Assembly (NCBI GenBank): GCA_021795795.1
Contig: JAJYPA010000517.1
Span: 1-5,812, forward strand
Reading direction: 5' to 3'
Source: Pseudomonadota bacterium
GTDB taxonomy: Bacteria; Pseudomonadota; Gammaproteobacteria; Halothiobacillales; Halothiobacillaceae
DNA: 5,812 bases
The notes under the pieces were generated by a model, which worked only from the letters and a program-made list of their open reading frames with translations, was not told the DNA's origin and made no database searches. Positions 1-5,812 of the stretch are shown here, one piece after another (position 1 is the first letter of the stretch; each line of letters opens with the position of its first letter). Made by a program: the position numbers and the translations under genes.

Positions 1-1
1 T

Positions 2-1552
2 TACAAGCAGTTCTCGCGTGATTTCTTTGACCTGATTATCATCGACGAATGCCATCGCGGCAGCGCAGCAGAAGACTCCGCATGGCGCGAGATACTGGAA
101 TATTTTTCATCGGCTACGCATGTGGGATTAACCGCCACGCCTAAAGAAACCAAGGATGTGTCCAGTATTCATTATTTTGGTGATCCGGTTTACAGCTACA
201 CCCTGAAGCAGGGCATAGAGGACGGCTTCCTGGCGCCATATAAAGTCATCCGCATCGACATCGACAAAGACGTGCAAGGCTGGCGTCCGAGCAAAGGCCA
301 AACCGATAAACATGGCAAGATAATTGCCGACCGGGTTTACAACCAGACCGATATGGATCGTACCCTGGTACTGGAAAAGCGCACCGAGCTGGTAGCCCGT
401 AAAATCACCGAATTTCTGGTCGCCACTGACCCTTACGCCAAGACTATCGTATTTTGCGATGATATCGACCACGCCGAGCGCATGCGCCAGGCTTTGGTCA
501 ACCTGAATCCCGAACGGGTGAAGGAAAACCGCAAATACGTGATGCGTATTACCGGCGACGAAAACGAGGGTAAAGCTGAGCTGGATAACTTTATCAACCC
601 GGAAGAACGTTATCCGGTAATCGCCACGACTTCCAAATTGATGACAACAGGTGTCGATGCGCAAACCTGCAAGCTGGTGGTACTTGACCAGCACATCAAA
701 TCGATGACGGAATTCAAGCAGATCATCGGGCGTGGCACACGCATCAATGAGGATTACGGCAAATATTGGTTCACCATCATGGATTTCAAAAAAGCGACAG
801 AGCTATTTGCCGATGAAGACTTTGATGGGCCGCCGATAGTTATTTATGAACCTGCAGCGGATGAATCGCCAGTGCCACCCGATGAGGATGAGGGGGCAGT
901 GACGGTTGATGAAAACGGTAACTTAGTCACGTTCGGTGAAACAGACACCGGAGACAATGCAGACCAGGATGAACCCAGCACCGGACGCATTAAATATGTG
1001 ATGGGCGACGTGACCGTGTATGTCGTCGCCGAGCGCGTGCAATATTACGGGCCGGATGGCAAATTGATTACCGAGTCGCTTAAGGATTACACGCGTCAGA
1101 CTGTGCGTAGGGATTATGCCTCGCTCAACGAATTCCTGCACAAGTGGACGACTGCTCAGCGCAAGGCCGTCATCCTGCAAGAGCTGGAAGCGCATGGCGT
1201 ATTGCTTGAGGCGCTGGCCGATGAAGTTGGCAAGGATTTCGATGCTTTCGACCTGATCTGCCACGTCGCTTTCGATCAGCCACCCCTGACCCGGCGCGAG
1301 CGCGCCGAACAGGTGAAGAAACGCAATTACTTTAGCAAATATCAAGGGAAGGCACGTAAGGTACTGGAAGCATTGGTCGACAAATATGCTGATACAAATA
1401 TTGAAAATATCGAAGATATAAAAATACTTAAAATTGATCCATTCCGACAGATTGGAACTGCTTCTGAATTGATTGGTGAATTTGGTGGGCGAGAAGCTTA
1501 TTTAAAAGCTATTCAAGAATTAGAAGAACAACTTTACGGTAGTTTATGTTAG
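2..1552 (+). CDS. hsdR: Type I restriction enzyme R subunit (EcoAI/EcoEI-like), 5'-truncated by window edge
   Basis: ATP-dependent translocase and restriction subunit of a type I R-M complex. The frame is open from base 2, so the visible part is 516 residues and the real start is upstream; the GTG at 122 lies inside a helicase motif and is not the start. Visible superfamily 2 helicase motifs are DECH (motif II, 44-55), TATP (motif III, 131-142), TTGVDA (motif V, 644-661) and QIIGRGTRI (motif VI, 719-745). An acidic, low-complexity linker (about 857-980) leads to an EcoEI_R_C-like C-terminal region. Family members are about 800 residues, so roughly 300 are missing, including the expected N-terminal nuclease domain and Walker A. 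The stop TAG (1550-1552) overlaps the next gene by 7 bp. From about 1380 the DNA turns AT-rich (hand count about 31% GC over 1381-1552, against about 54% over 1201-1380), though the protein still looks like a normal HsdR tail. Confidence 0.95.
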   Translation, partial: YKQFSRDFFDLIIIDECHRGSAAEDSAWREILEYFSSATHVGLTATPKETKDVSSIHYFGDPVYSYTLKQGIEDGFLAPYKVIRIDIDKDVQGWRPSKGQTDKHGKIIADRVYNQTDMDRTLVLEKRTELVARKITEFLVATDPYAKTIVFCDDIDHAERMRQALVNLNPERVKENRKYVMRITGDENEGKAELDNFINPEERYPVIATTSKLMTTGVDAQTCKLVVLDQHIKSMTEFKQIIGRGTRINEDYGKYWFTIMDFKKATELFADEDFDGPPIVIYEPAADESPVPPDEDEGAVTVDENGNLVTFGETDTGDNADQDEPSTGRIKYVMGDVTVYVVAERVQYYGPDGKLITESLKDYTRQTVRRDYASLNEFLHKWTTAQRKAVILQELEAHGVLLEALADEVGKDFDAFDLICHVAFDQPPLTRRERAEQVKKRNYFSKYQGKARKVLEALVDKYADTNIENIEDIKILKIDPFRQIGTASELIGEFGGREAYLKAIQELEEQLYGSLC

Positions 1553-2367
1553 ATTCAAATCAACTCGAATACGAACTTATTCGTCGAAACTTCACGCTTA
1601 ACGTCGACAATACGCATGCCAGAGGATTTCTTAGCCCAGACGCACAGCAATTGGTTTATGTAAAGACCTCTCGAAATCGTAAACATGACCCACTTCTTCC
1701 TGTATTTAAGCAACCGCTCGTTTTACATTGGTCGGTTGAAAAGACGATTAATTTTCCTCAGTTGATTAAGTTAGTCCCAGCAACAGTGGGATATTGCAAT
1801 CACAATATGCGAGGATTTGAAGGGGAAGAGGGTAAAAAACCATATGGAATAGCCGTAGCCATTGAGTCTGGTAAAGTGCTTGATGAAATACTAAACCTTA
1901 TAAATATTATCCCAATACGGCGTGGCTCAGCATTTGAAGACATAGAGCAAGAGATGTCCGAGCTAAAAAAACTCTCAGAGACCACTCGAAAAACAATAAT
2001 TGATGCACGTCTTGGCCAAGGAAAATTCAGAGCTGACCTTCAAGCTTATTGGAAAGGATGCGCTGTTACCGGCTGTGCTGCATATAAAATGCTGCGAGCA
2101 TCACATATCAAGCCATGGCGTGATTCGAGTAATTCTGAGCGATTGGATCCACATAACGGACTTTTGTTGACTGCAAATTTGGATTTAGCTTTTGATCAAG
2201 GTTTAATAAGTTTTGACGACTTAGGTAACATCCTAATCAAAAAAGTACTTAGTAACGAAGACCTCAGTAATTTAGGTATTCGACCTGAAATGAAGTTGCG
2301 GGGAATTGAAGCGGAACACAAATTTTTTCTGACTGAACACCGCAGCATGAACCACTTTAAGAAGTAA
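1546..2367 (+). CDS. HNH endonuclease (HNH_2-like) inserted between hsdR and hsdM
   Basis: A 273-residue protein with a C-terminal HNH-type nuclease domain at about residues 155-225. It shows RLGQGKFR (155-162), a C-x4-C pair (C172, C177), SHIKPW (186-191, likely catalytic His187), DPHNGLLL (201-208, likely Asn204) and [12 protein letters not shown] (214-225), a pattern I recognise from the HNH_2 family. A late LTEHR (262-266) is also usual there. The N-terminal 150 residues match no domain I can name. They may bind DNA or sense a modified base, but that is a guess. The ATG overlaps the hsdR stop and has no convincing Shine-Dalgarno sequence at normal distance, so it is probably translationally coupled to hsdR; the next in-frame ATG is codon 88. 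GC is near 40% in sampled lines, lower than hsdM. It may be an accessory restriction nuclease, a modification-dependent nuclease or a passenger gene. The nuclease call is firm, the role is not. Confidence 0.85.
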   Translation: MLDSNQLEYELIRRNFTLNVDNTHARGFLSPDAQQLVYVKTSRNRKHDPLLPVFKQPLVLHWSVEKTINFPQLIKLVPATVGYCNHNMRGFEGEEGKKPYGIAVAIESGKVLDEILNLINIIPIRRGSAFEDIEQEMSELKKLSETTRKTIIDARLGQGKFRADLQAYWKGCAVTGCAAYKMLRASHIKPWRDSSNSERLDPHNGLLLTANLDLAFDQGLISFDDLGNILIKKVLSNEDLSNLGIRPEMKLRGIEAEHKFFLTEHRSMNHFKK

Positions 2368-2371
2368 TTAC

Positions 2372-3847
2372 ATGTCTATCAACTCCACCATCAAATCCAT
2401 CCAGGACATCATGCGCAAGGACGTCGGTGTCGATGGCGATGCTCAGCGCCTGAGCCAACTGGTATGGATGCTGTTCCTCAAAATCTTCGATGATCGTGAA
2501 ACCGAATGGGAACTGCTGCAAGATAACTACCAATCGCCGTTACCGGAGTCATGCCGCTGGCGCAACTGGGCCGCCAACGCCGAAGGCGTGACCGGTGAGG
2601 CGTTAAAGCAGTTTCTCGATAACGAGCTGTTTCCTGCTTTGCAACAACTGGAAGCCAAAGGCGGTGACCAGCGCGCTTATGTAATCCGCTCGGTGTTTGA
2701 AGACGCCTATAATTATATGAAATCCGGCCAGTTGATCCGGCAGGTGATCAACAAGATACAAGAAGGGGTGGATTTCAATAAGGCGCAGGAGCGCCACCTG
2801 TTTGGTGATATGTACGAGCAATTACTGCGTGATTTGCAGGCAGCAGGCAACGCGGGTGAGTTTTATACGCCTCGTGCGGTAACGGAATTCATGGTGCGCA
2901 TGGTCGATCCGCGACTCGGTGAAAAAGTGATGGACCCAGCCTGCGGCACCGGCGGTTTTCTGACCGGTGCGATCGAACACATCCGCACTCGAGAGGTGAA
3001 AACGGTAGACGATGAAGCGCAATTACAGGCGAGCATTTTTGGAATTGAAAAGAAGCCAATGCCGCATTTGCTTTGTACCACCAACATGATACTGCATAAC
3101 ATCGAGGTGCCGAGCAATATCCGCCACGACAACACCCTCGCGCGTCCGTTGATCAGTTGGGGGCCGAAAGAACGCGTGGATGTCGTCGTCACCAACCCGC
3201 CGTTCGGCGGGATGGAAGAAGACGGCATAGAAACCAACTTCCCGGCAGCCTTCCGTACCCGTGAAACCGCAGATCTATTTCTGGTGCTAATCATGCAGAT
3301 ACTGAAAACCGGCGGTCGCGCAGCGCTGGTGTTGCCGGATGGCTTCCTGTTCGGCGAAGGCATCAAAACCCGCATCAAGGAAAAGCTGCTGGCGGAATGC
3401 AACCTGCACACTATCGTGCGCCTGCCCAATAGCGTGTTTGCGCCCTACACCAGCATCAAAACCAACCTGCTGTTTTTCAGCAAAGGCACGCCCACCCAGC
3501 ACATCTGGTTTTACGAACACCAATTGCCAGCGGGCGTAAAAGCCTACAACAAAACCAAACCCCTTAAGGTGGAAGAATTCGCGCCGCTGGAAAAATGGTG
3601 GGGCAAGGAAACCGATAGCTACAAGGCAAGGCTAGAAAACGAATACGCGTGGAAAGTCAGCCTGGAAGATATTAAAGCGCGCAACTACAACCTCGATTGC
3701 AAGAATCCGCATATCGGTGAGCAGGAAATTCATGACCCAGATGCGCTGCTGGCGCAATACAACGCCGTGCAGAATGACATCGCAGCACTGCGTAACCAGC
3801 TGAAAGGCATATTGGGAGATGCGTTGCAACGCGGAGAACACGCATGA
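2372..3847 (+). CDS. hsdM: Type I DNA methyltransferase M subunit (N6-adenine)
   Basis: Methylates adenine within the target selected by HsdS, using S-adenosylmethionine, and forms an M2S core that joins HsdR for restriction. At 491 residues it matches EcoAI-type HsdM, about 490. An N-terminal helical HsdM_N-like domain (about 1-135) is followed by the N6_Mtase domain. Visible motifs are GEFYTPRAV (162-170), the SAM-binding DPACGTGGF (188-196), the catalytic NPPFGG (275-280, the N-P-P-F form typical of N6-adenine enzymes), VLPDGFLF (320-327) and TNLLFFSKG (364-372). All key residues are present, so it should be active. The ATG lies 4 bp after the HNH stop, with a weak purine-rich site AAGAAG (2359-2364) seven bases upstream. 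The 3' end overlaps hsdS by four bases, which suggests coupled synthesis at a fixed ratio. Composition is near 50% GC, unlike the upstream HNH gene. Confidence 0.97.
   Translation: MSINSTIKSIQDIMRKDVGVDGDAQRLSQLVWMLFLKIFDDRETEWELLQDNYQSPLPESCRWRNWAANAEGVTGEALKQFLDNELFPALQQLEAKGGDQRAYVIRSVFEDAYNYMKSGQLIRQVINKIQEGVDFNKAQERHLFGDMYEQLLRDLQAAGNAGEFYTPRAVTEFMVRMVDPRLGEKVMDPACGTGGFLTGAIEHIRTREVKTVDDEAQLQASIFGIEKKPMPHLLCTTNMILHNIEVPSNIRHDNTLARPLISWGPKERVDVVVTNPPFGGMEEDGIETNFPAAFRTRETADLFLVLIMQILKTGGRAALVLPDGFLFGEGIKTRIKEKLLAECNLHTIVRLPNSVFAPYTSIKTNLLFFSKGTPTQHIWFYEHQLPAGVKAYNKTKPLKVEEFAPLEKWWGKETDSYKARLENEYAWKVSLEDIKARNYNLDCKNPHIGEQEIHDPDALLAQYNAVQNDIAALRNQLKGILGDALQRGEHA
3844..3847 (+). promoter_or_regulatory. 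ATGA stop-start overlap coupling hsdM to hsdS
   Basis: The hsdS ATG (3844-3846) shares bases with the hsdM TGA (3845-3847). Upstream purines GGAGAA (3834-3839) give a plausible Shine-Dalgarno inside hsdM, four bases before the start. This arrangement usually makes translation of the second gene depend on the first, which fits the M2S stoichiometry. Confidence 0.8.
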
Positions 3848-5619
3848 GCAATGTTCAGCAATTGCTTATCGATCATCTGGACATTTGGACGGCTGCTGAC
3901 AGCGCAAAAAAAACCGGGCGCGGTCGTAGTTCGGGTAATGCAGCTAGTGTGTATGGCATCAAGAAACTGCGAGAGCTGATACTGGAACTGGCCGTGCGCG
4001 GCAAGCTGGTGCCGCAAGACCCGAACGATGAACCAGCCAGCGAATTGCTTAAACGCATTCAGGCTGAGAAAGCCAAGTTGGTTGCCGAGGGAAAGATTAA
4101 GAAAGATAAGTCACTGTTGCCGATAAACGATTACGAAATACCTTTCGAATTGCCCCAGGGATGGGTGTGGACAACATTGGCGTCTATATCACTTATTAAC
4201 CCTAGAAATAATGCAGAAGATAATTGCCCTGCCTCATTCGTAACGATGAGAATGATAGGAGCAGGGTTTAATTCTATGCACGATCATGAGATTCGTCTTT
4301 GGAAAGAAATTAAGAAAGGTTACACCCATTTTGCAGAGTGCGATATTGGGATTGCGAAAATTACACCATGCTTTGAGAACAGTAAGGCGTGTGTTTTTTC
4401 TGGGCTAGAAAATGGTATAGGCGCAGGGACGACAGAATTACATATTGTCAGGCCAATTAACTTAACTCTCGCACCACGCTATGTTTTGGCTTATTTAAAA
4501 TCCCCACAGTTTTTGCTGGTTGGGGAAACAAGAATGACTGGTACTGCTGGTCAGAAGAGATTGCCAAAAGAGTTTGTCGAGTTGAATCCATTTCCGTTGC
4601 CACCTCTTGCCGAACAACACCGCGTCGTCGCTAAAGTCGATGAGCTAATGGCGCTGTGCGACCAATTTGAAACCCAACACACTAACGCCGCAGTAGCCCA
4701 CGAAAATCTTGTGAGCCAACTGCTTAGCACACTTACCCAATCGCAAAGAGCAGAGGATTTCAACGCCAACTGGCAGCGCATCGCCGCTAATTTTGATACG
4801 CTGTTCACAACTGAAGCCAGTATCGACGCCCTTAAACAAATCCTGCTGCAATTGGCGGTAATGGGTAAACTCGTCCCGCAAGACCCGAACGATGAACCCG
4901 CCAGCGAACTGCTCAAGCGCATACAGGCTGAGAAGGCCAAGTTGATTGCTGAAGGTAAGATCAAGAAAGACAAGCCGCTGCCGCCGATAACTGATGAAGA
5001 AAAACCGTTTGAATTGCCGCAGGGCTGGGCATGGACAACATTGGCGTTTATATCACTAATTAACCCTAGAAATAATGCAGAAGATGATTGCTCTGCCTCA
5101 TTCGTAACGATGGCAATGATAGGAGTAGGATTTAATTCTATGCACGATCATGAGATTCGTCTTTGGAAAGAAATTAAGCAAGGTTTCACCCATTTTGCAG
5201 AGTCCGATATTGGGGTTGCGAAAATCACACCATGCTTTGAGAACAGTAAGGCGTGTGTTTTTTCTGGGCTAGAGAATGGTATAGGTGCAGGGACGACAGA
5301 ATTACATATTGTCAGGCCAATCAACTTAACTCTCGCGCCTCGCTATGTTTTAGCTTATTTAAAATCCCCACAGTTTTTGTTGGTTGGGGAAACAAAAATG
5401 ACTGGTACTGCTGGCCAGAAGAGATTGCCAAAAGAGTTTGTTGAGTTAAATCCATTTCCGCTGCCACCACTCGCCGAACAACACCGCATAGTCATCAAAG
5501 TTGATGAACTGATGGCGCTGTGCGGCCAACTACAATCGCGCATTGCTGGGGCGGCTCAGTTGCAGCAAAAACTGGCGGACGTGTTGATTAAGGAGACAGT
5601 AAGTTGTGATTCTAAATAG
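3844..5619 (+). CDS. hsdS: Type I specificity subunit with two near-identical target recognition domains
   Basis: Chooses the bipartite DNA target for the HsdM and HsdR subunits. At 591 residues it fits type IB subunits (EcoAI/EcoEI HsdS are about 590). Order: N-terminal conserved region (1-105, with YGIKKLRELILELAVRGKLV and PQDPNDEPASELL), TRD1 (about 106-259), central conserved region (260-393, helical spacer plus the second PQDPNDEPASELL), TRD2 (about 394-547), and a C-terminal helical tail ending in LQQKLADVL. Normally the two TRDs are unrelated and read different half-sites. Here residues 101-272 and 389-560 are identical at 159 of 172 positions, with an exact offset of 288 codons. TRD-core DNA is about 38-40% GC in sampled lines, against about 60% in the N-terminal scaffold, a usual sign of exchanged TRDs. 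The frame is intact with no stop, so it is probably functional. A run of eight A at 3906-3913 lies near the start. Confidence 0.97.
   Translation: MSNVQQLLIDHLDIWTAADSAKKTGRGRSSGNAASVYGIKKLRELILELAVRGKLVPQDPNDEPASELLKRIQAEKAKLVAEGKIKKDKSLLPINDYEIPFELPQGWVWTTLASISLINPRNNAEDNCPASFVTMRMIGAGFNSMHDHEIRLWKEIKKGYTHFAECDIGIAKITPCFENSKACVFSGLENGIGAGTTELHIVRPINLTLAPRYVLAYLKSPQFLLVGETRMTGTAGQKRLPKEFVELNPFPLPPLAEQHRVVAKVDELMALCDQFETQHTNAAVAHENLVSQLLSTLTQSQRAEDFNANWQRIAANFDTLFTTEASIDALKQILLQLAVMGKLVPQDPNDEPASELLKRIQAEKAKLIAEGKIKKDKPLPPITDEEKPFELPQGWAWTTLAFISLINPRNNAEDDCSASFVTMAMIGVGFNSMHDHEIRLWKEIKQGFTHFAESDIGVAKITPCFENSKACVFSGLENGIGAGTTELHIVRPINLTLAPRYVLAYLKSPQFLLVGETKMTGTAGQKRLPKEFVELNPFPLPPLAEQHRIVIKVDELMALCGQLQSRIAGAAQLQQKLADVLIKETVSCDSK
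3964..4665 (+). repeat. hsdS direct repeat, copy A (scaffold plus TRD1)
   Basis: First copy of an in-frame direct repeat with period 864 bp and no indels. Aligned by eye to copy B, identity is only about 52% over 3964-4011, about 84% over 4012-4158, 94% (395/420) over the TRD core 4201-4620 and about 80% over 4621-4665. Exact 23-bp identity occurs at 4012-4034 and 15-bp identity at 4609-4623, bracketing the TRD. Scaffold repeats are normal in type IB HsdS; the matching TRD is not. Confidence 0.95.
4828..5529 (+). repeat. hsdS direct repeat, copy B (scaffold plus TRD2)
   Basis: Second copy of the 864-bp-period repeat. The TRD core (5065-5484) differs from copy A at 25 of 420 bases, giving 10 amino-acid changes among residues 114-258 when residue 114 is included. 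The stretch equivalent to residues 171-229 is identical in protein over 59 residues. Bracketing exact matches lie at 4876-4898 and 5473-5487. Recombination between the copies would delete 288 codons in frame. Confidence 0.95.
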
Positions 5620-5623
5620 GTGG
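5618..5623 (+). promoter_or_regulatory. Ribosome binding site of the HipA-like gene
   Basis: AGGTGG overlaps the last two bases of the hsdS stop codon and sits seven bases before the ATG at 5631. It is the strongest Shine-Dalgarno match in the window and fixes the start of the truncated downstream gene. Confidence 0.75.
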
Positions 5624-5630
5624 TGATGAT

Positions 5631-5812
5631 ATGGGCATCCAAATCTTAGAGATTATTGGCCGAGCGACGCAGGGTATTACGAAGCCTTTCATTTGTCGCG
5701 GTGAGGATGAGCATATCTATTTTGTGAAGGGTAGGGGTGCCGGAATGCGTAGCCTCATTTGTGAATGGGTGGTAGGAAATCTTGCCATAAAGCTTGGTGT
5801 GAACTTTCGGCG
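5631..5812 (+). CDS. HipA-like kinase family protein, 3'-truncated by window edge
   Basis: Only the first 60 codons are visible and the frame runs off the end. The protein begins MGIQILEIIGRATQGITKPF and continues with a beta-strand-rich start, a YFVKG segment (a likely kinase-type ATP-binding lysine) and RSLICEWVVGNLAIKLG. From memory this pattern resembles the HipA_2 family of HipA-like Ser/Thr kinases, which often sit beside a DUF3037 gene and near defence loci. The ATG follows hsdS by 11 bp and has a strong Shine-Dalgarno AGGTGG (5618-5623) seven bases upstream, so it is likely co-transcribed with the restriction system. Its catalytic residues lie beyond the window, so activity cannot be judged. 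Confidence 0.7.
   Translation, partial: MGIQILEIIGRATQGITKPFICRGEDEHIYFVKGRGAGMRSLICEWVVGNLAIKLGVNFR

Noticed and set aside
122..124. GTG at 122 as a gene start giving a 476-residue protein
   Set aside because: The frame is open and clearly homologous upstream to base 2, including the DECH helicase motif, so this is an internal valine codon in hsdR, not a start or a truncated gene.
2167..2241. Possible internal promoter for hsdM (TTGACT at 2167-2172 and TTGACG at 2213-2218)
   Set aside because: Both are decent -35 matches but neither has a convincing TATAAT-like -10 at 16-18 bp. In an AT-rich gene such matches arise easily. A separate hsdMS promoter is plausible for the family but is not supported here.
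2863..3429. Antisense open frame of 188 codons opposite hsdM
   Set aside because: It shadows a strongly conserved methyltransferase gene, has no recognisable domain and lacks a plausible ribosome binding context. The same applies to the other reverse-strand open frames across the window.
4159..5484. Near-identical TRDs as a simple assembly duplication
   Set aside because: The copies differ at 25 of 420 core positions, the flanking scaffolds differ much more, and the reading frame and total length match the family. A duplicated-read artefact would give identical copies and an oversized gene.
5616..5630. Terminator after hsdS
   Set aside because: The gap is only 11 bp and holds a Shine-Dalgarno sequence; no hairpin with a T run is present.

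Overview
The window is a tightly packed, single-strand (+) defence operon built around a type IB-like (EcoAI/EcoEI family) type I restriction-modification system. The protein families, codon usage and a background GC of roughly 50-55% in hsdR and hsdM point to a Gram-negative bacterium, probably Pseudomonadota (gamma or beta). The sequence alone does not fix the species.

Layout: (1) 2-1552, the 3' two-thirds of hsdR (helicase motif II onward plus the EcoEI-type C-terminal region); its start, nuclease domain and Walker A lie before the window. (2) 1546-2367, an HNH_2-type nuclease gene wedged between hsdR and hsdM and overlapping the hsdR stop by 7 bp. (3) 2372-3847, hsdM, a complete 491-residue N6-adenine methyltransferase subunit. 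(4) 3844-5619, hsdS, 591 residues, overlapping hsdM by ATGA. (5) 5631-5812, the first 60 codons of a HipA-like kinase gene with a good ribosome binding site 11 bp after hsdS. No gap between genes exceeds 11 bp, so no intergenic region can hold a terminator or RNA gene.

How they work together: HsdS should pick the DNA target, HsdM should methylate it, and HsdR should translocate and cut unmethylated DNA. The HNH protein is probably an accessory nuclease of the same locus, and the HipA-like kinase probably a further defence or toxin-type accessory. Both of these roles are inferred from family and position.

The most unusual feature is inside hsdS. Its two target recognition domains (TRDs), which normally differ, are near copies of one another: an 864-bp-period direct repeat without indels, about 94% identical in DNA over the TRD core, while the flanking scaffold repeats are less alike. 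This predicts a palindromic or nearly palindromic bipartite target and suggests recent copying of a TRD cassette from one position to the other. The differences between copies are also patterned: almost all amino-acid-changing in the first third of the TRD core, almost all silent in the rest. A second oddity is an AT-rich block that begins inside the 3' end of hsdR (about 1380) and runs through the HNH gene to the hsdM boundary, as if the hsdR tail and HNH gene had been exchanged together.
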